From contig CAWBWL010000007.1 in assembly GCA_963792485.1 (NCBI GenBank), positions 558,001 to 622,000 on the forward strand: a stretch of DNA of 64,000 bases, written 5' to 3'. Of the stretch, positions 44,627 to 54,079 are shown in pieces. The position numbers were made by a program, and so were the translations under genes. Numbering within the stretch: the first letter of the stretch is position 1; each line of letters begins with the position of its first letter. The stretch is from JANOYJ01 sp963792485. Lineage in GTDB: Bacteria > Pseudomonadota > Alphaproteobacteria > Rhizobiales > Rhizobiaceae. A model generated the notes under the pieces. It made no database searches and was not told the origin of the DNA. It saw nothing but the letters and a program-made list of their open reading frames with translations.

Positions 44627-46087
44627 ATGAGCGTGGATTGCCTTCCGCACGAAGCAGATGATCATTTTCATGATGAATGCGGCGTGTTCGGCATATTCGG
44701 CCGTCAGGATGCCGCTGTCGTTGCAACGCTTGGCCTGCACGCGCTGCAGCACCGCGGTCAGGAGGCGGCGGGCATTGTCTCGTTTGACGGAACGCAGTTC
44801 TGCGTCGAGCGCCATGTCGGCCTCATCAGCGACAATTTCACCAAGCCGGCCATTATCTCCCGCCTGCAAGGTTCGCGCGCCATCGGGCATACGCGCTACT
44901 CAACGACTGGCGGCGCGGGCCTTCGCAACGTGCAGCCATTGTTTGCGGAACTGGCCGATGGCGGCTTTGCGGTCGCCCACAACGGCAACATCACCAATGC
45001 CATGACCGTGCAGCGCGAACTGCAAAAGCGCGGCGCGATCTTTTCCTCCACATCCGACACCGAAACCATCATGCATCTGGTGGCGATGAGTCCGGAGCGA
45101 AACTTCACCGACCGCTTCGTTCACGCCATCCGCCAGCTTGAGGGCGCCTATTCCTTTGTGGCGCTCAGCACGAAAAAGATGATCGGCTGCCGTGATCCGC
45201 TCGGCATCCGCCCGCTCGTGCTTGGAGATCTTGATGGCGCATGGATATTGGCGTCCGAGACCTGCGCGCTCGATATCATTGGCGCGCGCTATGTGCGCGA
45301 TGTTCAGCCGGGCGAAGTGGTTGTCATCACCGACACCGGCATTGAAAGCCTGTTTCCGTTCAAGCCGCAGAAATCGCGGTTCTGCATATTTGAGTATGTC
45401 TATTTCGCCCGTCCCGATTCCTATGTTGACGGACGCAATGTCTATGATGCGCGCAAGCGCATTGGCATGGAGCTGGCGCGGGAAATGCCGGTGGACGCCG
45501 ACGTCATTGTGCCGGTACCGGATTCGGGCGTGCCCGCCGCCATCGGCTTCTCGCAGGAATCCAGCACGCCCTTCGAACTGGGCATCATCCGCAATCATTA
45601 TGTCGGCCGCACCTTCATCCAGCCGTCTGATTCCATCCGGCACATGGGCGTCAAGCTCAAGCACAATGCCAACAAGCAGGTGCTCGACGGCAAGCGCGTC
45701 GTCTTGGTTGACGATTCAATCGTGCGCGGCACGACATCGCAAAAGATCGTCCAGATGGTACGTGATGCGGGCGCGAAGGAAGTGCACATGCGCATCGCCT
45801 CCCCGCCGACCATGTCATCCTGTTATTACGGCGTTGACACGCCGGAGAAGTCGAAGCTCCTCGCCTCGCGTATGTCGGTGCAGGAAATGGCGGACTTCAT
45901 CCGCGTCGACTCGCTTGGCTTCCTGTCGATTGACGGACTTTACCGCGCCGTAAACGAACCCTCGCGCAACAGTGCCCAGCCGCAATTTTGCGATGCGTGC
46001 TTTACCGGCGAGTATCCAACGCGTCTCATGGACCGTGACGGCTCGGACAATGTCCGGCAATTATCGCTCTTGGCAGGCAATGGATGA
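44627..46087 (+). CDS. purF: Amidophosphoribosyltransferase
   Basis: The 486-residue enzyme starts with a short propeptide; cleavage before Cys18 (HDECGVFGIFG) would free the N-terminal nucleophile of the glutaminase domain. The PRPP-binding motif is VVLVDDSIVRGTTSQKIVQM. PurF makes phosphoribosylamine, the first step of purine synthesis. Its stop overlaps the next start (ATGA). Confidence 0.96.
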   Translation: MSVDCLPHEADDHFHDECGVFGIFGRQDAAVVATLGLHALQHRGQEAAGIVSFDGTQFCVERHVGLISDNFTKPAIISRLQGSRAIGHTRYSTTGGAGLRNVQPLFAELADGGFAVAHNGNITNAMTVQRELQKRGAIFSSTSDTETIMHLVAMSPERNFTDRFVHAIRQLEGAYSFVALSTKKMIGCRDPLGIRPLVLGDLDGAWILASETCALDIIGARYVRDVQPGEVVVITDTGIESLFPFKPQKSRFCIFEYVYFARPDSYVDGRNVYDARKRIGMELAREMPVDADVIVPVPDSGVPAAIGFSQESSTPFELGIIRNHYVGRTFIQPSDSIRHMGVKLKHNANKQVLDGKRVVLVDDSIVRGTTSQKIVQMVRDAGAKEVHMRIASPPTMSSCYYGVDTPEKSKLLASRMSVQEMADFIRVDSLGFLSIDGLYRAVNEPSRNSAQPQFCDACFTGEYPTRLMDRDGSDNVRQLSLLAGNG

Positions 46088-46825
46088 GCACTGACCTGAA
46101 AGGGACGCATCGCGCTTGTCACCGGTGCTTCGCGCGGCATTGGCTATTTTCTGGCCAAGCACCTCGCCAGAGCCGGCGCGCATGTCATTGCCGTTGCGCG
46201 CACGCAGGGCGGGCTTGAGGAGCTTGATGACGAAATCCGGGCTGGCGGCGGGGAGGCAACGCTTGTTCCGCTTGATCTTGCCGACATGGCCGGCATTGAC
46301 CGGCTCGGCGGCGCCATCCATGAACGCTGGGGCAGGCTTGATATTCTCGCCGCAAATGCCGCCATACTCGGCGTCATCGCGCCCATCGGCCATGTCGAGG
46401 CGAAAGTTTTCGAGCGTGTCATGCAGGTCAATGTCACGGCGACATGGCGTCTCATCCGCTCGGTCGATCCGCTGCTGCGCCTGTCGGATGCAGGGCGCGC
46501 CATGCTGATGTCATCCAGCGTCGCGCACAGCTGCAAACCGTTCTGGGCGCCTTATGCCGCCTCAAAAGCTGCGGTCGAGGCTCTCGGCCGAACCTGGGCG
46601 CATGAGACGCAGAATTCGCCCTTGCGGGTCACGATGGTCGATCCCGGCGCCACCCGCACCGCCATGCGCGCGCAGGCGGTTCCTGGCGAAGATCCTTCGA
46701 CCCTGCCGCACCCGTCGGAAGTCGCCGAGCAGCTCCTGCCGCTTTTCAGCCCGGACTTTCGGGAGACCGGAAAACTATTCCAGATCCGGACCGGCGCGCT
46801 TGTCGGGTACAACCTTCCCGGCTGA
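46084..46825 (+). CDS. Short-chain dehydrogenase/reductase, frameshift near start
   Basis: The ATG at 46084 overlaps the purF stop. Removing one A near 46105 gives MSTDLKGRIALVTGASRGIG with the TGxxxGxG nucleotide site; the intact frame then continues as LDILAANAAILGVIAPIGHV, with the active site SSSVAHSCKPFWAPYAASKA. The restored length is about 246 residues, a classical NAD(P)-dependent SDR of unknown substrate. The last 51 nt overlap the convergent pssA gene. Confidence 0.85.
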
Positions 46826-47611
46826 ACCTGCCGCCTCCCGCTGAGCCGCGCGCACACCGAAGGGGAGCGAGGCGATATAAGCCAGCGCTGACAGCGTCAG
46901 CGTTTCCCAGGTGAACGTAACCAGCAGGCCGACATAAATCGTCACGCCCAAAATCATGGGCAGCACAATCTCGCGCGCAATGCGCGTCGTAGCCTTCTTG
47001 CCGGAAAAGACCGGCAGCTGGCTGATCATCAGGAAGGCGATGAGAATCGTGTAGAGCGAGGACAGCAACGCAATCGGCAACGTCGTCTGCACGCCGAGGA
47101 ACCAGACATAGACAGGCAGCATGACGAGGCACGCCCCGGCAGGCGCGGGCACGCCAACGAAGAAATTGCCGCTGTTTGCAGCCTGTTCGGGGTTGTCGTT
47201 CATGACATTGAAGCGCGCCAGCCGCAGGCAGCAGGCAATGGCGTAGACGAGCGCTGCAATCCAGCCGATAGAGCGCGTCTGATCAAGCACCGCCGCATAC
47301 AGGACCAGCGCGGGCGCGGCGCCAAAGTTCACGGCGTCGGCGATCGAATCCATCTGCGCGCCAAACTTCGACTGGCCCTTCATCATCCGGGCGATCCGTC
47401 CGTCAATGCCGTCCAGAAACGCCGCTGCCAGCACCATCATCACGGCCTGTTCAAAGCGCCCTTCAAAGGCGAGCCTGATGCCGGACAGCCCGGCGCAGAT
47501 GGCGAGCACGGTGATGACGTTTGGAATGATGAAGCGCAGTTCAACCTTGCCGAAGCGCCGTGTGTTCTCCGGGCGGCCATGCGGGTCAAAGGGCGTGAAG
47601 GGCGTTTCCAT
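46775..47611 (-). CDS. pssA: CDP-diacylglycerol--serine O-phosphatidyltransferase
   Basis: This 278-residue membrane enzyme has the CDP-alcohol phosphotransferase motif DGIDGRIARMMKGQSKFGAQ followed by MDSIADAVNFG (DGxxAR...G...D...D) and about eight hydrophobic segments. It makes phosphatidylserine, which the neighbouring psd product decarboxylates to phosphatidylethanolamine. The start is 3 nt after the psd stop. Confidence 0.93.
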   Translation of the reverse strand: METPFTPFDPHGRPENTRRFGKVELRFIIPNVITVLAICAGLSGIRLAFEGRFEQAVMMVLAAAFLDGIDGRIARMMKGQSKFGAQMDSIADAVNFGAAPALVLYAAVLDQTRSIGWIAALVYAIACCLRLARFNVMNDNPEQAANSGNFFVGVPAPAGACLVMLPVYVWFLGVQTTLPIALLSSLYTILIAFLMISQLPVFSGKKATTRIAREIVLPMILGVTIYVGLLVTFTWETLTLSALAYIASLPFGVRAAQREAAGSAGKVVPDKRAGPDLE

Positions 47612-47614
47612 GGC

Positions 47615-48314
47615 TCAAGCGGTCCGGTGCAGCGCAGCCGGCTCTTCCCCGCCAAATGCCGCAATCACTGTCTCGCCCGCAATCGCCGTCTGCCCGATCT
47701 GCACGCGGGTGACCGCGCCATCGGGCAGGAAAATATCCACACGCGAACCGAAACGTATCAGACCAAACCGTTCTCCAACACCGATGGAAGCGCCCTCCTG
47801 CACCCAGCAGACAATGCGCCGCGCCACGAGCCCGGCAATCTGCACCACGCCAACCATTCCGTTCGGGCTGTCGATGCGAAGGCCGTTGCGCTCATTGTCC
47901 GCGCTTGCCTTGTCAAGGTCCGCGCTCAAGAACTTGCCCGGCCTGTAGGCAATCTGCTCGATCCTGCCCCGCACCGGCGCGCGGTTCACATGGACTGAAA
48001 ACACGTTCATGAACACGGAAATGCGCGTCATCTCGGTTTCGCCGAGCCCCAGCTCCGCAGGCGGGAACGCCTTGCCGACGGAGGAAACTATCCCGTCTGC
48101 CGGACTGATGACAAACCGGTCATCTGTCGGGTGTCACGCGCTGCGGATCACGGAAAAAATAGGCGCACCAAAGGGTCAGCGCGACGCCGATCCAGAACAG
48201 GAAATTCGAAAACAGGCCGAGAAGAAAAGTGGCCGCTGCAAAGGCGGCGATAAAGGGCCAGCCCTCGCGATGGATCGGCACCATGGCGCTGCGGACGGAA
48301 TCAACTACGCTCAT
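47615..48314 (-). CDS. psd: Phosphatidylserine decarboxylase, single-base frameshift
   Basis: The first frame (48314 to 48120) gives MSVVDSVRSAMVPIHREGWP, a membrane segment, and FFRDPQRVTPD. Removing one base near 48125 continues it as DDRFVISPADGIVSS, and then TRISVFMNVFSVHVNRAPV. The self-cleavage site that forms the pyruvoyl group is the serine in IRFGSRVDIF. The restored length, about 232 residues, fits the short type II enzymes of alphaproteobacteria. Operon with pssA. Confidence 0.9.
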
Positions 48315-48381
48315 AGACTGCTCCTGTGACGAACCGTCTATGTAGGTGACAATGCCGCCCGCCGCAAACGCGTTGCGCGGC

Positions 48382-50265
48382 TCACACCGGCTCTGAAGTC
48401 TTGCGCCGGATGACGACCCCCAGATCGTCCCCCTCCTTCGCCCGGCGCAGCCTCTCTTCGGCTTCCGTGGCTTCGCGCTGGCGGTCCCACATGGAGGCGT
48501 AAAGGCCCTTCTTCTTCAAGAGCGCCGCGTGCCCGCCGCGCTCGGCGATCAGTCCGTCCTGCAGGACGATGATGTCATCGGCGCCTATGATGGTCGAAAG
48601 GCGGTGGGCGATGACCAGCGTCGTGCGCCCGCGGCTGACCTGATCGAGCGAAGCCTGAATTTCCTGCTCCGTATGGGAATCAAGCGCCGAAGTGGCCTCG
48701 TCCAGGATGAGAATGGGCGGCGCCTTCAAAATGGTCCGGGCAATGGCGACCCGCTGCTTTTCGCCGCCCGAGAGCTTCAGCCCGCGCTCGCCGACCATGG
48801 ATTTGTAGCCATCCGGCAGCCGCGTGACGAGGTCGGATATCTGCGCCAGCTCCGCCGCCTGATGCACCAGGGCTTCCGGCGCGTCGGGTTTGCCATAGGC
48901 GATGTTGTAGTAGATCGTGTCGTTGAACAGCACCGTGTCCTGCGGCACCATGCCGAGCGAAGCGCGCAGGGAGTGCTGTGTGACGTCGCGAATATCCTGC
49001 CCGTCAATTGTAATGCTGCCGGACTGGATGTCATAGAACCGGAACAGCAGCCGCGAAAGCGTGGACTTGCCTGCCCCGGACGGGCCGACAATGGCGACGG
49101 TCTTGCCAGCCGGAACGTCAAACGAGACGCCCTTCAGGATCGGCCGCGCCGGATCATATGCAAAGTGCACATTTTCAAAGCGGATGGCGGCGTCTTTGAC
49201 ATTCAGAGGCATCGCGCCGTTCTTGTCGGCGACCTCGCGCTTGATGTCCAAGAGGTCGAACATCTGCTCAATGTCAGTCAGGCCCTGCTTGATCTCGCGG
49301 TAGATCATGCCGATGAAGTTCAGCGGCATTGAAAGCTGCATCAGAAGGGCGTTGATCAAGACGAAATCGCCCAAAGTCTGGCGGCCCGCCTGCACTTCCA
49401 TCGCCGACATGACCATCATGACGCCCATGCCGGCGGAAAAGATGACGCCTTGGCCGAAGTTCAGCCAGCCGAGCGAGGTCCATGTGCGCGTTGCGGCGGT
49501 CTCATACTTTGCCATGGACCGGTCGAAACGCTGCGCCTCCATGCCTTCATTGCCGAAATATTTGACTGTCTCATAGTTCAACAGCGAGTCCACCGCCTTG
49601 GTGTTGGCGTCGGTGTCGGATGTGTTCATGTCGCGGCGGATCTGGATACGCCAGTCGCTCGCAACCACGGTAAACCAGATATAAAGCGCGACAGTCACGA
49701 CGACGACCGCCAGATAGCGCCAGCCATAGGAGAAGCCGAAGACGGCCGCTGTGAAGGCAAACTCGATGACCGTCGGCGCGGAGCCGAGTATGGTGAAGCG
49801 GACGATGGATTCGATGCCCTTGGTGCCGCGCTCAATCACCCGCGACAGACCGCCGGTGCGCCGTTCCAGATGGAAGCGCAGCGACAATTCATGCAGATGC
49901 ACAAATGTGCGGAAGGCGAGCTTGCGCACCGCGTATTGGCCGACGCTGGCAAACCAGGCGTCGCGCAGCTGCACGAATCCGGTCGAGACAATCCGCGCAG
50001 CATTATAGGCCAGGACCAAGGCGACAGGGACAAGCAGGAAGGCGGGCACAGCCGTGCCAAGGATGGGCTTGCCGTTCAGCGCATCGGTCGCCCATTTGAA
50101 CGTATAGGGAATGAGCAGGGTCAGGAGCTTGGCGACCACGAGAAAGAAGGCGGCCCAGACGACGCGCGCCTTCAGATCAGGCCTGTCCCCCGGCCACATA
50201 TAGGGCCACAGATTGCGCAGCGTTGTCATCATGCCGGTTTCGGCGGTGACGGTCTTGTCAGCCAT
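48382..50265 (-). CDS. Atm1-type ABC exporter
   Basis: This 627-residue half-transporter has six membrane helices, the Atm1/ABCB7 signature DSLLNYETVKYFGNEGMEAQ, Walker A GPSGAGKST, signature LSGGEKQRVAIARTILK and Walker B ILILDEATSALDSHTE. Bacterial Atm1 homologues export glutathione-bound metals or persulfides and relieve heavy-metal stress. It overlaps the upstream arsR-type gene by 8 nt, which supports metal-responsive control. Confidence 0.9.
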   Translation of the reverse strand: MADKTVTAETGMMTTLRNLWPYMWPGDRPDLKARVVWAAFFLVVAKLLTLLIPYTFKWATDALNGKPILGTAVPAFLLVPVALVLAYNAARIVSTGFVQLRDAWFASVGQYAVRKLAFRTFVHLHELSLRFHLERRTGGLSRVIERGTKGIESIVRFTILGSAPTVIEFAFTAAVFGFSYGWRYLAVVVVTVALYIWFTVVASDWRIQIRRDMNTSDTDANTKAVDSLLNYETVKYFGNEGMEAQRFDRSMAKYETAATRTWTSLGWLNFGQGVIFSAGMGVMMVMSAMEVQAGRQTLGDFVLINALLMQLSMPLNFIGMIYREIKQGLTDIEQMFDLLDIKREVADKNGAMPLNVKDAAIRFENVHFAYDPARPILKGVSFDVPAGKTVAIVGPSGAGKSTLSRLLFRFYDIQSGSITIDGQDIRDVTQHSLRASLGMVPQDTVLFNDTIYYNIAYGKPDAPEALVHQAAELAQISDLVTRLPDGYKSMVGERGLKLSGGEKQRVAIARTILKAPPILILDEATSALDSHTEQEIQASLDQVSRGRTTLVIAHRLSTIIGADDIIVLQDGLIAERGGHAALLKKKGLYASMWDRQREATEAEERLRRAKEGDDLGVVIRRKTSEPV

Positions 50266-50596
50266 GTGGGACAGTCCTTGTCATTTCGGGTGAACAGCAT
50301 TGTTCGGCAAGGCGCGCGACCGAGCGGGACAAAAGTTCAACGGCAATCGGGGAGATCGAATAGCGGGATGTCTGCTGATGCCGCGCAAAGCGCACGAGAC
50401 CGGCATCCACCAATATCTTCAAATGCTGCGAGACGGTTGATTGCGCAAGCCGCACCTCGCCGACCACATCCTTGCAATGGCACATCTCATTGCAGGCCAG
50501 ATGCCGCAGGATTTTGAGCCGCACGGGATTGGACAGCGCCGCAAATAGCGCCGCTGTGACTTCATCGGGAATATCAATGGTTTTGACTTCATTCAT
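50258..50596 (-). CDS. ArsR/SmtB-family transcriptional regulator
   Basis: The 112-residue winged-helix protein has ALFAALSNPVRLKILRHLAC, the recognition region RLAQSTVSQHLKILVDAGLV, and potential metal ligands in ACNEMCHCKDV (three Cys and a His) with a further Cys pair (EQCCSPE) near the C-terminus. CxC in the alpha3 position is the classical ArsR As/Cd/Pb site. A 25-bp palindrome covers its own start codon. Likely represses itself and the Atm1 exporter until metal or a thiol signal binds. Confidence 0.9.
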   Translation of the reverse strand: MNEVKTIDIPDEVTAALFAALSNPVRLKILRHLACNEMCHCKDVVGEVRLAQSTVSQHLKILVDAGLVRFARHQQTSRYSISPIAVELLSRSVARLAEQCCSPEMTRTVPHG

Positions 50597-50618
50597 CGTC
50601 TATCGGCGATAGACGATG
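50594..50618 (-). promoter_or_regulatory. Palindromic operator over the arsR start
   Basis: CATCGTCTATCG (50594-50605) and CGATAGACGATG (50607-50618) are perfect inverted repeats around one G. The first CAT is the start codon of the regulator. ArsR-family dimers bind such imperfect or perfect 12-2-12-type palindromes near their promoters, so this is the predicted autoregulatory site. Confidence 0.8.
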
Positions 50619-50640
50619 AACTATGCGAATGCAAGCGCCT

Positions 50641-52113
50641 TTACTGGCTGGCGGAGTCTGCCTTGCGCTTCTCGATCTCGGCCATGTCGGCCGCCTCTCC
50701 CTCAGCCGTTTTGTCCGGTATCATCATGACCTGACCCGGCCAGATGCGGTTCGGGTTTTCGACCTTCTCCTTGTTGGCGAGGTAAATCGTCGAATAGCGC
50801 ACGCCGCGCCCATAGATGCGCCGCGAGATGCGCCAGAGCGAATCGCCGCGCCGGATGATGACGGAGGTGTCCGCCTTCTGCAGCGCCGGGGCTGTCGCCG
50901 CCTCCTGGGTGGCCGCAACCTCCGCTGTGGCAACGATCTCAGCCTGCGCGGGCACATCCGCCTTGGCAGCAGCCGCGTTCTGATCAACTGGCGCTGGCTC
51001 TGCAGCCGGCGCGGCGGCTACGTCTTTCGTCTTCGGCGCTTCGGGCGCAACGGCAACCACCGCCTCGCCCGCCTCGCGCTTGAACGGCACGACGGCTTTG
51101 GCCAGCACTTTCTGCCCGTTCGCGTCCAGCATTTCGGCGCTGATCGCATAATCGCCAACGGGCAGTTCGCGCTCGATTTCCAGAAGGAAGCGGTTGTTCT
51201 CTGTGGCTTTCGTCTCGCCGAGAATATCGCCATTGGCGTAGAGCCTGATGGTTGATCCCGCCTTTGCCTGACCGGCGATGAATATTTTCTTGCCTTCGAT
51301 CTCGACCGCCTCAACTGCAACCACTTCGACAGCCTCAGCCATCGGCTTTGCAGCTTCAGCAGCAGGCGCGGCTGGTTCAGCGGCTGCGACTGCGGCTGGT
51401 TTTTCTGCTTCGAGGCTTGGCGTGGCCACCGGCTCGCTGGCTGCTGCTTCCGCAGGCTTTTCAGGCTCCGCAGTCGCAGAGACCGCTGCGTCAGCCGGTT
51501 TTGCCACTTCCGGCGCGCTGATGATCCTGCTCGCCTTGCCCGGCTCTTCCACCAGCGCCAGAACCTGTCCGGTCTTGGTCTCGGGAATGCTGACCGTGGC
51601 GGTCTGCACCGAGGTTGCGACCTTGCCATCTGGGTTGGTCGTGCGCAGAACCAGCGCGTAGTCGCCTGGCTTGAGCGGGGTGTCGAGCACAATGGCGAAA
51701 TCGCCGCTTGCGCCGGCCTTCACTTTTCCAAGCACAGTCGAGCCGCTCAACAGCTCAATGTCGGCATTGGGAAGGCTCTGACCCGACACCAGAAGCGAGC
51801 CATCCGGCTCTGCCCGCAATGTGTCAAACGCCGGCGCAATCCCTACGGTGGCAGATGCTGCATCCGGCGAGGCCGCAGGGTCTGCAGTTTTTGCAGCGCT
51901 CACCTCAGCCGGTTTTTCTCCAGCCGGTTCAACAGCCGGCGCTGCCGGATCCACCTTGGCGACTTCAACCGGCTTTTCGGCAGGCGCTGCGGGCTTTTGC
52001 GCTTCAGACACTGCCGGTTCATTGGCCGTGGTCAGAAGACCGTTATAGGCGGCAAGACCGCCTGCAGCCGCTGCAGTCGCGAAGCCCATAAACAGGGCTC
52101 TGAATCTGTTCAT
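50641..52113 (-). CDS. LysM-domain protein with Ala/Pro/Glu-rich and Ig-like regions
   Basis: The 490-residue product starts with a membrane anchor (FRALFMGFATAAAAGGLAAY), then low-complexity Ala/Pro/Glu/Lys segments around two Ig-like repeats (LLVSGQSLPNADIELLSGST and KIFIAGQAKAGSTIRLYANG). It ends in a LysM domain (VIIRRGDSLWRISRRIYGRG, then ANKEKVENPNRIWPGQVMMI). LysM binds peptidoglycan, so the protein probably spans from the inner membrane to the cell wall. The stop is 45 nt from the arsR start. Confidence 0.88.
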   Translation of the reverse strand: MNRFRALFMGFATAAAAGGLAAYNGLLTTANEPAVSEAQKPAAPAEKPVEVAKVDPAAPAVEPAGEKPAEVSAAKTADPAASPDAASATVGIAPAFDTLRAEPDGSLLVSGQSLPNADIELLSGSTVLGKVKAGASGDFAIVLDTPLKPGDYALVLRTTNPDGKVATSVQTATVSIPETKTGQVLALVEEPGKASRIISAPEVAKPADAAVSATAEPEKPAEAAASEPVATPSLEAEKPAAVAAAEPAAPAAEAAKPMAEAVEVVAVEAVEIEGKKIFIAGQAKAGSTIRLYANGDILGETKATENNRFLLEIERELPVGDYAISAEMLDANGQKVLAKAVVPFKREAGEAVVAVAPEAPKTKDVAAAPAAEPAPVDQNAAAAKADVPAQAEIVATAEVAATQEAATAPALQKADTSVIIRRGDSLWRISRRIYGRGVRYSTIYLANKEKVENPNRIWPGQVMMIPDKTAEGEAADMAEIEKRKADSASQ

Positions 52114-52226
52114 TAATCTGCCTTCCCCTTAGTTTTCCACCCGTTTATAGGTTTTTGAGGCCTACCACAAGAACGGGCCGCGAACAGGAAACCGGAGCTG
52201 TCCTCCTTTAACAGATTTGGGAAATA

Positions 52227-52829
52227 ATGTCGAAGATTCAATCAGTTTGCGTCTATTGCGGCTCGTCTGCGGGCCGCAGCCCCGTCTACGCGGCCAGCGC
52301 GCGGCAACTGGGCGCAGCCATCGCCGCCAACGGCCTGCGACTCACCTATGGCGGCGGCACCAAAGGCATAATGGGCGCGGTCTCGCGGGCCGTGCTTGAT
52401 AATGGCGGCAAGGTGCTCGGCATCATTCCGCGCTTCCTGATGAACAAGGAAGCGGCTCCGAACGAACTTGGCGGGCTCTCCGAGTTGATCATCACCGATA
52501 CCATGCATGAGCGCAAGCACGCATTGTTCGAAAACGCCGACGCCTTTGTGGCGCTTCCCGGCGGCATCGGCACCGTGGAGGAGATCGTCGAAATCATGAC
52601 ATGGGCGCAGCTCGGCCATCACAATAAGCCGATGGTCTTTGCCAACATCAACGGCTTCTGGGATCCGATGATTGCCCTCATCGAACACATGCGTGCTGAA
52701 GGGTTCATCCATTCCGGCCATCTGATGCGGCCGCTGGTGATTGCGGATGTGGATGACATTATTCCGGCGATCCTGGCATCGGCCAACGGTGAGGATCAGG
52801 GCGATGCGGAAGTGCTGGCGCGGATGTGA
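52227..52829 (+). CDS. LOG-family protein (TIGR00730)
   Basis: The 200-residue Rossmann-fold protein starts IQSVCVYCGSSAGRSPVYAA and contains the family motif LPGGIGTVEEIVEIMTWAQL (PGGxGTxxE) and MHERKHALFENADAF. LOG proteins release free cytokinin bases or AMP from nucleoside monophosphates; many bacterial members are general nucleotide phosphoribohydrolases. Confidence 0.9.
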   Translation: MSKIQSVCVYCGSSAGRSPVYAASARQLGAAIAANGLRLTYGGGTKGIMGAVSRAVLDNGGKVLGIIPRFLMNKEAAPNELGGLSELIITDTMHERKHALFENADAFVALPGGIGTVEEIVEIMTWAQLGHHNKPMVFANINGFWDPMIALIEHMRAEGFIHSGHLMRPLVIADVDDIIPAILASANGEDQGDAEVLARM

Positions 52830-52842
52830 GGCAGGTTAAGCG

Positions 52843-53082
52843 CCAAGCGCCCCCTCTGTCCTGCCGGACTGACGGCCCGGAGCCAGGCGCCCGTCTCTGT
52901 CCCGCTGGACGGCCCGGAGCCATGCGCCCCTCTGTCCTGTCGGACATCTCTCCCGCGAGGGGAGAGATCGGCGCTCCACCGCTTTCCCCTTTTCTTGCAC
53001 TGTTGAAGGAAGAGGGAAAACCGTGACGCGAGCGATCTCTCCCCTTGCGGGAGAGATGTCCGACAGGACAGAGAGGGGCGCC
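52843..53082. repeat. Palindromic element copy 2 with tandem fragments; gene-free stretch
   Basis: 52924-53082 is a second copy of the element at 544-700 (arms GCGCCCCTCTGTCCTGTCGG and complement). Just before it, two units containing GGACGGCCCGGAGCCA(G/T)GCGCC (about 52880-52928) repeat in tandem. No gene is visible between the LOG gene and 53250. Confidence 0.8.
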
Positions 53083-53250
53083 GGGCGCCCAGCTTTCGGC
53101 GTCCTGAATCGCCCGGTTGGGGGATGGATCCACACGACAGAAAATTTATCTGCGTGCTTTTTCAATGCCTTATCGCCATACCGGTAACGCTTTTATCCCA
53201 CCCCTCCAAACCTGCCGCATAATACTTCCCGTTGTGCAGAAAGGCGGGAC

Positions 53251-53997
53251 ATGTCGGATATTGACTTCAAAGGCGTCATCGAGCGGCAGTCGCGGGATTT
53301 GTTCTTTGTCATGACAGAGATGTTCTTCATGGCCGGTCTCAACAAGGGTGTGCCGGTGACGGTGCTGACGCGGCGGATTTACCGGCGTATCTTGATCCTG
53401 CTGCGCCCGGCGGAAGCGGCGCTGCGCCGGCTGATCATCATCGCCGCGCGCGGCATTGTGCTGAAGGTTACGCCCAGCGGTCCGTTCCCGAAGGAACTGG
53501 CGGCGAAGCTGAAGAAGATGGAGCGGCGCTTCGGATGCGGCTTCAGATACGCCAGCGCGCATTCCGGTGTTCAATCTGATCGAGCCGCTCAAGCATTTCG
53601 CCCGGCCCGGCGGATCGCAAGCCGTTCCAGGGCAGGCCCACCTCGTTTCCGCGCATCAGCGTGCCCGGGCTGGTCCACGCCGTATTTTCCGCCCGAACCC
53701 GCTCCCCTCACCGGCGAGGACCCGATCAATGCCGCGCGGCTCATCCGGCGCATTACAGCGTTCAAACACGCGCTGGCAACGCTGCCCAAACAGGCGCGGC
53801 GCTATGTGCGCTGGCGCGGCAAGATGTTACTCGAAATCCGCAAACTCACCGCGCGCAAACGCGGCTCGCGCATCTCGACCATCCGTCCCGGCTATCCGCT
53901 GGGTCATCGCAAGAAACAGATCCATGAGGTTGACCGGGTCCTCAGCGACTGCTGCTATTTTCTGCGCGAATTGCGCAAGGAGCAGGATACGTCATAA
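53251..53997 (+). pseudogene. Hypothetical protein gene with three frameshifts
   Basis: The N-terminal frame (MSDIDFKGVIERQSRDLFFV, TVLTRRIYRRILILLRPAEA) and the C-terminal part (LTGEDPINAARLIRRITAFK onward) share a frame. Between them the conserved-looking segments RIPVFNLIEPLKHFARP and GRPTSFPRISVPGLVHAVF lie in the two other frames. Removing one base near 53533, 53609 and 53687 joins all into one protein of about 248 residues. It is basic and has no known motif. Either several base errors or genuine decay. Confidence 0.6.
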
Positions 53998-54079
53998 GGG
54001 GCGTGGATACACGCTCTTTCGCTGCCTTCAATGATCGGATGCTTTTCAAGCAGGCGCGATGATGATTGAGCTCGCCCGC

